Assembly (NCBI RefSeq): GCF_025118155.1
Contig: NW_026251425.1
Span: 62,001 to 126,000 of the forward strand
Direction of reading: 5' to 3'
DNA length: 64,000 bases
DNA from: Cokeromyces recurvatus
Taxonomy: Eukaryota > Mucoromycota > Mucoromycetes > Mucorales > Mucoraceae
In this document: piece by piece, positions 11,279-23,702 of the stretch
Layout: the number at the start of each line of letters is the position of its first letter
How positions within the stretch are numbered: the stretch's first letter is position 1
Position numbers and translations under genes: made by a program
Notes under the pieces: model-generated
Told to the model about the DNA's origin: nothing
The model's database searches: none
Seen by the model: the letters and a program-made list of their open reading frames with translations, nothing else

Positions 11279-14200
11279 ATGAATCTGAATAAAGAATCGA
11301 GTTCATCGGCTACAGATCCAACATTTACTAATTCAGATCAAGTAGATCTAAAACGCAAACGTTTGATGAGTGACGCTCATCAGCCACTTGAAAAAAAGAT
11401 AGCCATACATAATTCTCAAATTACACTACAAGCACCCCAGACCCTATTATCACCCTTTTGTTGTATAGGTATGATGATTACAGATATTGTAGTAAAGAAA
11501 CCAGCTCTTGAAATCAATAAAGATGAACACTATGAGCCTGTTCGAGTAGAATATGAGGGGAAATTAAACTCGAATGAATATTGTAAAGTACAATAGTATT
11601 GATTGTTTATTCCAATAAAGACCTCTCACCCTTACTTTTTATTATGATAGCATTCAGGGTTATCTCACGAATCAGTTGTTCAAAGTTTGTAAAGTGTATA
11701 ATAATCAGAGTTGAATTTATTTATTTAAATCTACATATTATTAGTTAGGTTGGGTTCCATTTAGAGAAACAAGAGTCTTGGGCCCTATACGAGATAAAAT
11801 ACAGCTGGAAGGTGTCATTCCACATTCAAAAGCGACATCGACACGCATACCACTTTATATCATTCTTTATTGTCAAACTAAACATGTAGATACAATAGCA
11901 AATCATTTTAAAGTACACCAACTTTATTTAAAGCAACCCCCCTTTTATAATCCTCGTTGTCACTATTATAACCCACATCCTGAAGCCCGTCAACAGTCTC
12001 TACAGCACCAGAGATCATTTACAAACACACATCATCATGACGGTCAAATACAACAACAACAACAAATTGAAATGTTATTAAATAGTATTGCTTATGAAGA
12101 AGAAGAAGAAGAAAGAGAAGAGAATTTGATTGTTCAAGATGGATTAACAATCGAATTAATGAAGCATCAATTAAAAGGAGTTCATTGGATGATAGATAGA
12201 GAACATAATAAAAGCAGTCAAGGTGGCATACTAGCAGATGTAAGTCTTATACATAAAAAAAACGCTTGAGTGTTATTATTAAACTATCTTATTATTAGGA
12301 TGTAAGTTATTATATAGACATGAATCGAATTCCTTCTTATTTCTTCTAATTTTATTCATAGATGGGGTTAGGAAAGACGATACAAATGATTGCATTAATG
12401 ACGTCTACAAAGCTGGCTACTACTAGTACTAGTACTACTGCTAGCACTACTGCTAGCACTACTGCTACTACTGCTACTGCTACTACTGCTACTACTACTA
12501 CTACCTTAATAGTCACACCACTCGCTTTAATCCATCAATGGATAAATGAAATTCAACAAAAATCACCCACACTCAATGTCTTGAGATACCATGGACCCAA
12601 TAGAACAAATGATTCAAACGTATTCAAGAATTATGACGTCGTCGTTACAACCTACCAACTTATCTTGTCAGATAAAGAGACACTTTTCAATTTTGAATGG
12701 TATCGTATCGTATTAGATGAAGCGCATTATATTAAAAACCATCAAACCAAGATTTCAATTCGTTGTTGTGAATTACAGGCTAAAAAACGATGGTGTCTAA
12801 CGGGGACGCCTATCCAAAATAATATAAATGAACTCTATAGTTTTTTTAGATTTCTTAAAATAGAGCCATGGTCCAATTATAAAGCATTTAGAAAGATGAT
12901 TTATCAAAATAGTAACAGCAATGAAAAGATGATATTAGAGAAAATAAGAAGTATTTTAATGGCTATCATGTTGAGAAGAACTAAAAAAGAGGATAATACG
13001 ATTGTTTATAGTATCAAGTATAGACAAGACATTTTACTTGAATTTAATGAAGACTATGAAAGATCTTTATACAACATGTTATTAAATAGAACAAGAGTTC
13101 TAGTGTTTGAATATAATGAAAATCGATATATAAACATGTTATGTTTATTATTAAGACTTCGACAAGGTAAAAAAAACTATACATATAAAAATATACATGA
13201 ATTTATATATATTTGTATGTATATAAATAGAACATAAGATTACGTAATAATAATAATAATAACAAATGATAATAGCTTGTAACCATCCTCAGCTTGTATT
13301 TAATTCAATTACACAAGATAAAGATGCTTTAGACATTATTAACCATCAGCACTCAACAACAACAACCGTCATCAATAACAATGCTGATGGCTGTTGTAAA
13401 TTATGCGGAAAGTAAAGAATATGATCACACACACACACACACACTATTATTATGCAATTTCTTCCAAATAGAATATTCTTTTTCTAATTTTTTTTTTTTT
13501 TTGATATAGTAAAGAAGACTTGCCTTTCTGTAAAGAATGTAAAACCATATTAAGCTCATTAAAGTCTTCCTCCTCAGATAACAATAGTCGTAGTAGTACA
13601 AAAATGAAAAAATTATTAGAAATTCTACAAGAAACTCGAGTTCAAAATCCAAAAGAAAAGACAATCATATTTTCACAGTTTACTTCAATGCTAGATTTAA
13701 TGGAAGATTCCTTAAGAGAGAATGGATTTCAATACTCTCGATGTAAAATAGATAGATAAAAAAAAAAAAAACGTCATTATTTATTTACTTTACAAAAATC
13801 AATAGATGATGGATCTATGTCAACTATTTTACGTGAAAAGAATTTAATTGAATTTAAACATAATCCAGAATGTACAATTATGCTGATATCATTAAAATGC
13901 GGTTCTTTAGGGTTTGGGTTAAAAATAAAAAAAATAAAAATAAAATAGATAAATTAAATAATTCAATATTTCTAATAGCTTAAATTTAACTGAAGCAAAT
14001 AGAGTTATTCTAATGGATATTTGGTGGAATCCTGCAATAGAAGGTGAGTCCCTTCTTTTTTTTTTAACTGTTCAATTATATACTACAAACTTGGTTATTT
14101 ATTATTATATGATAGAACAAGCAATTGATAGAGTATATAGAATTGGACAAAGATTACCCGTCTATGTTACTAGATTATTAATTGACAATTCTATTGAGCT

Positions 14201-14377
14201 TAAAATGTTAGCTTTACAAGAAAAAAAGGTATTTATGATATTTAGCTATGAATGAATTCTATGACTGAATAACGATCCATATATAAGGCACAATTAATGA
14301 AAAGTGCTTTAGGAGAAAATAGCTTTTCATCTATTCAACAAAAACTTACTACAAAAGAATTACGAACCTTATTTGAT

Positions 14378-14383
<6 letters not shown>
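11279..14383 (+). CDS. SNF2-family DNA-dependent ATPase, Rad5/Rad16/Uls1-like
   Basis: Ten exons (11279-11582, 11651-11688, 11745-12239, 12362-13166, 13276-13411, 13510-13742, 13806-13911, 13979-14043, 14116-14228, 14288-14383) give 796 residues. Helicase motifs: DMGLGKT (about 279-285), DEAH at 398-401 (VLDEAHYIKN), LTGTPIQNN, KTIIFSQF, LKCGSLGLNLT, and DRVYRIGQ near the end. The N-terminal part (IGMMITDIVV ... FRETRVLGPIRDKIQLEGVI) may be a HIRAN-like domain; this is tentative. The RING expected in Rad5/Rad16 relatives is reduced to a short CxxC pair (KLCGN...FCKEC). A Thr/Ser/Ala insertion (about 299-327) follows the Walker motif. Likely nuclear, remodelling or DNA-damage related. One donor (GTTTGG at 13912) is atypical and was chosen because it restores the family motif. 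Confidence 0.88.
12415..12506 (+). repeat. In-frame ACT/GCT triplet repeat in the SNF2 gene
   Basis: Imperfect ACT, AGT and GCT triplets encode about 30 Thr/Ser/Ala residues between helicase motifs I and Ia. The reading frame stays open, so length changes in whole triplets would be tolerated. Confidence 0.9.
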
Positions 14384-14418
<35 letters not shown>

Positions 14419-15001
14419 TCGATCTTCTTTATAGAAAAGTTACACAGACAACGTTTAATATTCTTTATCGAATTGTGTGTTTATAACAATGATTTTCTAT
14501 TATTTCTTTTACTTCTTTAACAACTGGTCGATCACATCTTTTTTATTTTTTTTTTCTTTATGTAGTAAATCATATCAAATAAAGTAATTTTTGTACAAAC
14601 AAAAAGTTTAATTTTACTATGATAGAACATCTTTAATTGTAGTAGAAATAAAAGAAGGATCTTCAATGTAAATTTTTGTCAATTTAGCTTAGAATAGTTA
14701 TTAATCAAATGATTGTTTCCTTAAGCTTGTAAATAAAAAAAATAATTATAATAAAAGTTAAATTCGGTAATTCAAATGTCTTTTCTTGGAATTCTCTTAT
14801 AGGAAAAAAATCACCAATACACATATTTTATTAATAAAGTAAGCACATACAACACACAAGCGCACACACACACACACATTTATATAATCACTTTTTTTTT
14901 TATATAAAAAGACTCATTCAACTTATTTTCTCTCTCTCTCTTTTTACCTTTTCTTTTCTTTTCTTTTTTTTATATATATCTATTTTCCCTTTCCTTTTAT
15001 A
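14382..15001. other. Intergenic region with poly(A) at the SNF2 stop
   Basis: A run of 35 A begins within the SNF2 stop codon. The rest is the AT-rich 3' flank of that gene and the promoter of the Ca2+-ATPase gene. I see no other gene. Confidence 0.65.
14901..14945 (+). promoter_or_regulatory. TATA-like box and CT-rich initiator of the Ca2+-ATPase gene
   Basis: TATATAAAAAG at 14901-14911 lies about 100 bp before the ATG and is followed by a TCTCTC tract and a second pyrimidine tract, a typical fungal core-promoter arrangement. No transcript data, so the assignment is by pattern only. Confidence 0.5.
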
Positions 15002-18000
15002 ATGTCATCAACTATAAACGATGTAAAGGTGGATATGCGTGATACTTTAACTACACCACATTCAGATCCTTTAAATCCTTTCGCCTTTCAATCTAATCAA
15101 TTAGCTGCCTTACAAGATCCTAAAAATATCGAATTATTACATATTTTTGGTGGTCTAAAAGGGGTGGCTAAAGGCTTACATACAGATCTAGAAAAGGGTT
15201 TAACGCAGAAAGAGAAGGAAGATGATGATGCTTTAAACAAATCTCCTATTACTTTATATGATATCACTTTAGATTCAAGTAAATTAAACACAACTACACC
15301 TCCACCTACACCTATTCAACATGAACATGCGTCAACAACAGAAGATACAACTCAATCTATACGTACTACCATCTTTGGTTCAAATGTCTTACCTCCCGTA
15401 AAATCAAAAAATATATTTCAATTAATGTGGTTAGCATTTCAAGATAAAACACTTGTAAAGTCCGATTATTATGTTGTGTAGCTTTATAAAAAAAAAAAAC
15501 TGATTTATATACATACATAGATTTTATTAGCGGTAGCTGCTATAGTTTCTTTAGCAGTAGGTTTATATGAAGATATCGCAGTACCAGAATATGATGCTCA
15601 AGGAAATAGAATTGCAGGTGTTAAATGGGTTGAAGGTGTAGCTATCATTGTAGCTATCTTGATCGTTGTTCTTGTTGGCTCTGTTAATGATTTTCAAAAA
15701 GAAAGACAATTTAGAAAATTAAATGCAAAAAAGAAGATCGTATTGTCAAGGTAATAAAATATAAAAGCATCTCCCTTTTTTTTTTTTCTTTTCTTTTTTT
15801 TTTAATATGTATTCCCATATATACACATCTATTTTAGGCTTTAAGAGATGGTCAAACAGTACAAATATCTGTTTATAATATTCAAGTGGGTGATATTTTA
15901 TATCTTGAACCTGGTGATATTGTCGCCGCTGATGGTATCTTTATCGAAGGTCATAATGTACGTTGTGATGAATCAGCAGCAACAGGTGAATCAGATGCTG
16001 TTCGTAAACAAACGTTTGAATCTTGCTATTTCCATCAACAACAACAACAACAACAGCCTAAAGAAATTAAAATAGATAACTTTTTAAGTGTCCCTACAAC
16101 TAAAGCTGAAGCTTCTTCTATGAATAGTTTTATTTCTTCTGACGAATATAAACCTAGTCCAAAGGCAGATCCCTTTATTATTTCTGGCTCTAAAGTCCTT
16201 GAAGGTGTTTGTACTTATTTGGTAACGGGCGTAGGTGTTCATTCTTATTATGGTCGTACAATGATGGCTCTTCGAACAGAAAATGAATCAACGCCTTTAC
16301 AAGAAAAATTAAATAATTTAGCGTCCATGATTGCCAAATTAGGTTCTGCTGCTGGTCTCTTGATGTTAATCGTACTTTTTATTCGATATTTCGTCAATTG
16401 GAAGTATGATGGTATCCCCACTGTAGCAACTGAAATTGTTCAACAAGTAATGGGGATTTTAATTGTAGTTGTAACCATTATTGTTGTTGCTGTACCTGAA
16501 GGTTTACCCTTAGCTGTCACTTTAGGTAAAGCACACGCACAGAAATATATAAATATATATACATATATGCATATGTATATGTATATGTATATACACATGC
16601 TCATATTCATACTCATACCTCTTTTTTTTTTCTTTTCCTTTCATATATAGCTCTTGCTTATGCTACTCAACGTATGCTCAAGGACAATAACTTGGTTCGT
16701 GTTTTGGCTGCATGTGAAACAATGGGTAATGCAACTACAGTCTGTTCAGACAAAACGGGTACGCTTACGCAAAATAAAATGACAGTTGTTGCTGGTACCT
16801 TGGGTTCCTCCTTTAGATTCCTTCATGATGCCCCTACAGAACGTGTCGATCTTAATGATATCAGTACTCTATCATCAAGGGTACCTTTACCTATTCTTCA
16901 TTTACTCAATCAAGGTATTGCAGTGAACTCAACTGCATTTGAAACGGAACAGGAGGGTGTTCTACAATTTGTGGGTAACAAGACAGAGACGGCTCTCTTA
17001 CAATTATCTAAATTACATACCAAGAGTGAAGCTTATGATGACCTTCGAAAGAAATGGCCTCAACTTCAGGTCTTCCCATTCAGTTCTGAACGTAAGGCGA
17101 TGGCAACCGTCATTCGTCTAGAGGATGAACGTGTTGTTAGAGTCCATGTGAAGGGTGCCTCTGAAATTTTAGTACAACAATGTCAACGTATCGTGACATT
17201 GAGTAAGACAACAGATGATGTACTCAAATCACGTCCATTGACGGAAGAAGATCGTCATCGTCTGGATCGTATCATTCAAAGTTATGCCTCTCGAAGTTTG
17301 CGTACCATTGCCTTGGCTTATCGTGATTTGGATGATTGGGACATCAAAAAGAAGAAAGCAGAAGGAGAAGGAGAAGAAATACCTTACGAAGATATCATTA
17401 AAGGAGGCTTGACATTGATCGGTATCGTAGGTATCGAAGATCCTTTACGACCTGGTGTAAAAGAAGCTGTCAAGGCATGTCAACGTGCTGGTGTCTTTGT
17501 TCGTATGGTGACGGGTGATAATGCTGTAACAGCAAAGTCAATTGCTAAACAATGTGGGATTTATACAGCAGGTGGTATTGTCATGGAGGGTCCCGTCTTT
17601 CGTTCTCTCGCCCCTCATGAGATGGATGCTATCTTACCTCGTTTACAAGTCTTGGCTCGATCCAGTCCTGAGGACAAACAAATCCTCGTCGGTCGTCTAA
17701 GGGAACTGGGTGATATCGTGGCCGTAACAGGGGATGGTACTAATGATGGCCCCGCCCTTAAATTAGCTGATGTAGGTTTCTCAATGGGTATCGCTGGAAC
17801 AGAGGTAGCTAAGGAAGCATCAAGTATCATCTTGATGGATGATAACTTTTCAAGTATCGTGAAGGCTATCATGTGGGGTCGTTGTGTGAATGACTCTGTC
17901 AAGAAATTTTTAGAATTTCAAATCACCGTCAACATCACTGCCGTCGTCCTCACCTTTATTTCATCTGTCGTGAGTCATGATCAAAAGTCAGTCTTAACCG

Positions 18001-18854
18001 CTGTTCAATTACTCTGGGTGAATTTGATTATGGATACATTTGCAGCCTTGGCGTTAGCAACAGACCCACCCACAAAGGAATTATTAGAAAGATCCCCTGA
18101 ACCAAGATCGGCACCACTCATCACATTTAAAATGTGGAAGATGATTATTGGTCAAGCCATCTTCCAAATCGTCGTTACCACCATCTTATTATACAGTGAT
18201 GTCTTACATTATGAAGCCAATGACCCCATCTTACAGACCATCGTCTTTAATACCTTTGTCTTTTGCCAAATCTTTAATGAAATCAATTGCCGACGTATCG
18301 ACTCTCATCTGAACATCTTTAGCAACATCCTCGCCAACAAGTTTTTCATCTTCATCTTTGCTTTATGTGTTGCACTTCAAGTCATTATTGTTAATGTGGG
18401 TGGTGCTGCATTCCAAGTGACGAGAGTGAATGGTGTCGCCTGGGCGATTTCGATTGTCGTAGGACTTTTATCTATACCTATCGGTGCTGTCATTCGATTG
18501 ATACCTGATGAATTATTTGCTTGGGTCTTTTTATTTAGTCCTAATGCTAAAAAACGATACTTGGGAGGTCAAGATCAAGCAAACACAAGTAGTCCCTCTG
18601 TCTATGTTGCTGGTAATGAAAGAATTATATGGAACCAACCTGGTGGTCACACTACAACTACTACTACTACTACAAAGGCTGAAGAAGAAAAAGTAGAAGA
18701 GGCAGCACCTGCTTATGATACCCCTAATACTAATAATACTCATAATACTAATAAATCATTCAATGACTATGTGCCAGCTTATGAAGGCTTTGAAGAACAA
18801 AATCAAGATACGATTCTTTCTTCTGGATCTTTAGAACAACGTATACAATCATAA
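15002..18854 (+). CDS. PMC1: PMC1-type P-IIB calcium-transporting ATPase, with a one-base frame break
   Basis: Four exons (15002-15454, 15521-15750, 15838-16525, 16651-18854) cover about 1,190 residues. The P-type motifs are intact: PEGLPLAVTL, the phosphorylation site SDKTGTLTQNKM (Asp about 491), KGASE, and TGDGTNDGPALK. Ten or so membrane segments fit the family; the actuator region carries a Gln-rich insertion. The product should pump Ca2+ into the vacuole (or out of the cell) to end calcium signals. Odd: exon 2 is 230 nt, one short of keeping frame. The family-like reading ...NAKKEDRIVK then ALRDGQT needs one more A in the A-run at 15728-15732; as given, exon 3 would read a stop at once. 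Either a sequencing or assembly slip or a real disabling mutation. The C-terminal tail has Thr and Asn/Thr-rich repeats. Confidence 0.9.
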
Positions 18855-19558
18855 TAATAACAATAAATTTATATTTATCTATTTTTTTTATTTTATAATA
18901 ATGCAAATATTACATAAGATTCAGCATAATATCTGAAATGTTTTTATTATTATTATTATTATTATTATTTTTTATTAGTAGAATGACGTTAGTCCTATTT
19001 TTTTTTTTTTCTTCGACATTTTATGTTTGATCCAGGCTGATTTCATTTTCTTTTTCTTTTTCTTTTTCTTTTTCTTACTCTTTCTTATTAATTAGCACAT
19101 AATTTGTCTTGCAATTTTATTATTTTACCAGGTAAGATTAACATTTAATTAAATGGATGATTGATTAATAACAAGTTTTTGATTAAATTAATTAAAAGGG
19201 CTACTTTTTTATATATACAGTATAGACCTTTTTTTTTTTTTTTTTTTTTTTTTTTTGTTAGATACCATTATTTGTTCGATTTAATTCCATTTCATCTTCT
19301 CCTCCTCCTTTATATACATATATATATTTATAAATATACATACACACCCTCTCTTTCTCTCTCACACACACACATTTACCCTTTAATTGACTGCATTTCT
19401 TTCTTTCTTTATTTTATTTTTGTTTGTTTGTTATCTCTCTTTTTCACTTTCTCTTTTTTTCTTTTTTTTTTAGAAGAGAAAAAAAAAAAAAGAAAGAAAG
19501 AAAGCAAAGTATCACCAAGATTAACTTATTTGTTCAAACCTTATAAATTCCCTCCAAC
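18855..19558. other. Intergenic region with TTTTTC repeat and pyrimidine-rich leader
   Basis: Holds ATT repeats (about 18946-18968), a short TTTTTC tandem repeat (about 19045-19076), a T-run of about 28 (19229-19257) and a long CT-rich tract (about 19340-19470) just before the phosphatase ATG, likely its core promoter and 5' leader. The long frame across the T-run is an artefact of poly(T) coding for Phe. Confidence 0.6.
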
Positions 19559-20260
19559 ATGTATTCTCGAGGAACAGCAGGTGGCGCTGTCAGACCTTTG
19601 ATTAACACGCCTACCTATCTCGAATACCATGGTTTACGATTTTTAATTGTGGATGCGCCTAGTTCCAACAATTTACCACTCTATCTCCAGGTAGGCAGTT
19701 TGACTTGTAAAAATCAACACACATACACATGGTATTAGATGGGTTATAAATTCAACATTTCAATTTTTTTTTGTCATTATAGGAGTTTGAACGTTGGAAT
19801 GTAACAGATGTTGTTCGTTGTTGTGAAGCAACATATTCAAAAGAATTACTCCATGAAAAACACATTCAAGTTCATGACTTTGTATTTGCTGATGGTGAAG
19901 CACCACCTAGTCATATTGTGGATGCCTGGCTTCAGTTGATTGAAACGAGGTTTAAAGATCAAGATGAAGAAAGGAAACCCTCTATTGCTATTCATTGTGT
20001 AGCAGGTTTAGGAAGGTATTGTTAAAAGAAAAAGTGATAGGAAAAAAAAAAGACTTTTGGAAGTTCCTTTTTAATATATATATATATATTGTAGAGCCCC
20101 AGTTTTAGTGGCTATTGCTTTGATTGAAGATGGAATGCAACCTTTAGATGCAGTATCTTATATTCGTGAGCGTCGTCGAGGAGCTATTAACAAGAAACAA
20201 TTAAAATATATTGAAAATTATAAACCAAGATCACAGACAAGTCGATGTATTATAAGTTAA
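19559..20260 (+). CDS. PRL/PTP4A-type protein tyrosine phosphatase with CaaX box
   Basis: Three exons (19559-19690, 19783-20015, 20095-20260) give 176 residues. The P-loop [10 protein letters not shown] (catalytic Cys about 116) is the exact signature of the PRL (PTP4A) group, and FADGEAPP holds the general-acid Asp (about 81). The last four residues, CIIS, form a prenylation CaaX box preceded by a polar/basic tail (KPRSQTSR), as in animal PRLs, so a farnesylated, membrane-associated enzyme is expected. Animal PRLs bind CNNM magnesium transporters; whether that holds here is unknown. Both introns are GT..AG and the frame is intact. The 3' end faces the GPI-anchored protein gene 102 bp away. 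Confidence 0.95.
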
Positions 20261-20362
20261 TTATTATTATTATTATTATTACAATTATTACTATTATTAC
20301 TATACCAATTTAATAAAAGAAAAAAAAAAGGGGAGGAAAAAATAAAAAATGAATCAAGAGAT

Positions 20363-21019
20363 TTAAAACATGAAAAAGGAAAGAATGATGCTAAGGATAA
20401 AGGCAGAGCCAGATAATAAATGAGTGGCTCCACTAGTATGATGACTGACTTCAGGAGAAGCGGAAGCAGAAGCAGGTGTAGGAGTTCCACTAGCAGAAAG
20501 GGTAGTAGAAGTAGATTCATGTTGCATAGCAGCAGCAGATGTAGGATGTGAAGCTATTAAATAAATAAATAAATAGAACAGAGTTAATTCTATCTGTACT
20601 TATGCTCTCTTGTATACGCTTAATATTATAATTATTTTTTTTTTTTTACACTTACCATCGCTATGACTCGTAACTGTTGAAGCCTTATCAGTAGCAGTAG
20701 CAGCAGAAGAAGGATGAACTTCAGTGGTAGAAGGATGAGCTTCAGAAGAAGAAGGATGAGCTTCAGTGGTGGAAGGATGAGCTTCAGAGGTAGATTCACT
20801 CTTCATATCTGTAGTGGTAGCAGAGGTAGGATGCACACTCATGGTTGTGGCAGGAAGAGTAATTTGATGAAGTGTAGTTGAGCTACTTTCTTGACCAGGC
20901 CAGTAATTATGAATACAAGTATTATAACAGATATTATCGCCGTTACACTTTTCAATACAATGCTGAGTTGTATTTACTGAAAAAAAAAATTAGATAATAC
21001 AATAGAAATATTATTATTA

Positions 21020-21060
<41 letters not shown>

Positions 21061-21165
21061 ACCACAAATTTGAAGACAAGTGTTATCATTAGGGTCACAG
21101 GTACACATAGCATTGACCAATTGAGCGATAAAAGGTAAAAGAACGAGTAAGTAAGCCTTTTGCAT
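20363..21165 (-). CDS. Predicted secreted, GPI-anchored Cys-rich and Ser/Thr-rich cell-wall protein
   Basis: Three exons (21165-21063, 20976-20656, 20553-20363) give 204 residues. A signal peptide (about 1-20) is followed by a short Cys-rich head (MCTCDPNDNTC, then HCIEKCNGDNICYNTC; eight Cys in about 45 residues). A Ser/Thr/His-rich stalk follows with four copies of a seven-residue repeat (EAHPSTT type). The C-terminus is a Ser/Gly site plus hydrophobic tail (ILSIILSFFMF), the standard GPI-attachment signal. The head does not match a family I can name with certainty; the Cys count recalls CFEM but the spacing does not clearly fit. Likely a surface or cell-wall protein. Confidence 0.8.
20710..20793 (-). 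repeat. 21-bp tandem repeat, four copies, in the GPI-protein stalk
   Basis: Copies start at 20710, 20731, 20752 and 20773 and differ mainly in the Ser/Thr codons. They encode the EAHPSTT/EAHPSSS heptads and are in frame, so copy number can vary without breaking the gene. Confidence 0.9.
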
Positions 21166-23702
21166 TTTATTTATTTATTTATTTATTTGGATCTTATTAA
21201 TATAATTAAAAAAAGTAAAGTAAAATAAAGTCTAAATGTATATTTTTTTTTTCGATTAACTTTCTTATTAAATTCTAAAAGGTATTTATATATTCTTTTT
21301 TTTTTTTTTTTTTTTTTTATTTCAGACAATTTATTAAGCAAAGATATGATTGGTGAATAAATATATTCTTTCTGTTGTTATTGTTAACAAAGAAAACGAA
21401 ATAATAAATTATTATCAAAGAGAAACATACCATCATTATTTCAAGTAAACAGGTATGTATCAGTAACACTTTTTATACAAATATGACAATCATTGTCATT
21501 GTCATCTTATTTTTAGGCACATTTCCCTTTCTTTATTTAATCTTACGCGTCTGTACTTTTTTTCATTTGTCGTGATAACTGTAACATGTTATATTCGGAG
21601 ATTCATTTTTTTTTTATTTTATTTTTTTTTAATAGAACTTTTTTTTATTTTTATTTTTATTTTTTTTTTTGTTTGGCGGTATTTGAAACTAAATTCTGAA
21701 TATTTTATTGTTGACCTTTAAATTTGTGTTCTTGTGACGAGTTAAAGCTTTATTTATGTTAGACTTTGGAAGAGAAGAAGAAAATAGGACTAGTTAAAAG
21801 TAATCACTGCACGCTTAGACAGTATTCAAAAGGATGATACTGCGTACTGTATTCATACTTTGCAATTAAATTTACTATTTTATATTTCCTTGGCAGCCTC
21901 TATAATTCTTGGCATTTGTATATCATCACCTCTTAGTGATTTCATTTGGTTTGTAAAGGAAAGAACACATGCATCGTTTACGAATCAATACAACACTCAC
22001 TCAGCTGTCAACTTTATTATTTACGTAGAATTAATATAGAAGCAATCCTCAGAATTAAGAAACACAAAGATGAAAGACATGGCACCTTCCTTTGCAATAA
22101 ATTAGTAAAGCTCTCAAGTTTGTTTGTTTAATACTTTGATAGTTTGAAAAAAAAAAGAAAGACGTGTATTTAATGTGGGGGAATTTTTTTTTTCTTTCAG
22201 CAGCAATAGGTAGAGTATCTTTAGACATACATACACTTGCTATTAAATATCTTTAAATGCATTTGATACATACTTGTCTGGGGACCAAGAAAGAAAATGG
22301 ATAATGGGCATATAAAGAGAGTATTCAATTAAAACTAGCTTACTGTCATTGACTTGATCTAACATTCAGTTTTAATGATATAAGCATCCATTGCTAGAGT
22401 ATTCGAACATGATAAGTATGCAACAATAAGGATTATTATGACTGCTGTTATATTCAATTAGATAATTACTCATAGACCTTTATAGTACATACATGTGTAT
22501 GAATGATACTAAATGGTGTAATATAATTAAGTCACATGATGATAATATTAGTAGCATATGAATAACGAGGTATGAATTAACATTGACGTGTTGTTTACTC
22601 CAGAAATAATCATCTATTTTTTCAGTGACAGTCCACCAAGGAGAATAAAAATTTCTTTTTTTTTTTTTTTTTGCATAAAATGCAGACTAGTTCGGAGATG
22701 ATATTATATCCATAAGTTCTATTAATATCATTATCACTTATCTAGTGAAAAAAAAACATATAAATAACTCTTCTCCATCCCCTTTATGTTCAATTTCCCC
22801 CTTTTTTTTAGCTTGCTTAGCTTAGGTATGTGATTGAGGTTAATATAATAGTAGTAATAATAATAATAAGAGGATTCCTTTTCTTGAGACGAATTTAAAT
22901 GGAGCAATCTTCTATCAGTCGAACATCACCACTAGCTTTGTCTTAAAAAAAAAAAAAGGAACTGTTCCTGAGATTAAATATTCAAGATAAAGCAGCCTCT
23001 ACAAATACTATTTGATTTATAAGTAATAACAACCAATAAAAGAGTGATGATGAAAAGAATGTTATAAATATAAATGAATAAGCAAGCACTACTAATTCCT
23101 TCAACGATTCATGGCTAGTCAAATAATAATAATAATGATAATAAAATAGCGATTAACTCCACTACAAGTGTACGAAATGGGTTGAGGTGCAGCAGGGACA
23201 GTTACCCAGTTCACAACAAAACTGTTCCAAACGATATTTACTTACTCTCTCAGCAAGTAGTTGTAGAGCAAGGGCTGTCTTTCAGTCAAGTTTAGTCTCC
23301 CAAGTTGTGCTATTTAGGAACATACAAATAGTTATAGATACTTGTCTTTTATAAGCAAAAGCTGTAAAGGAGAAAGGGATTTCTTTTGTTTTTATTTTTA
23401 GTTTGGGGGCAAACAAGGAACATGTATCATATAATAAGATTAATGTTAATGACATATTAAATAATAATGATGATGAGTGCTAAAAGAAAAAAAAAAAAAA
23501 AGATCGTATATTCACCCAGCCAAATATGTAATAAATTATTTATTATTATTAATAATAATCACATAGCTCTACTAATTCAAAGGTAAAAAGATACGATATA
23601 TTATATTAATTATCTGCATGTTAGAATAAATAATAATTTAACAGTAACAAAAATAGCGAAAAAAAAAATAAAATAAAAAAATAAAATAAAATAAAATTTA
23701 TT
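21166..23702. other. 2.5-kb intergenic region without a supported gene
   Basis: Lies upstream of the GPI-protein gene and downstream of Prp3. It contains ATTT repeats at 21167-21188, several T-runs (about 21297-21319, 21600-21670, 22659-22673) and ATA/AAT repeats near 22850 and 23120. A slightly less AT-rich stretch at about 23160-23330 stands out but shows no open frame or tRNA-like fold that I can support. Confidence 0.55.

Noticed and set aside
14382..14416. Poly(A) at the SNF2 stop as the mark of a retrocopied gene
   Set aside because: The gene keeps nine introns and there are no target-site duplications; A-runs are common everywhere here.
19161..19601. 146-codon frame overlapping the PRL start
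   Set aside because: Mostly poly-Phe and Leu/Ser from the T-run and CT-rich leader, and in a different frame from the phosphatase.
23043..23140. Possible C/D-box snoRNA (TGATGA near 23047)
   Set aside because: No matching D box at a suitable distance and no terminal stem.
23160..23330. Less AT-rich stretch considered as a tRNA or other structured RNA
   Set aside because: No A/B box pair and only weak short stems; nothing that can be supported by eye.
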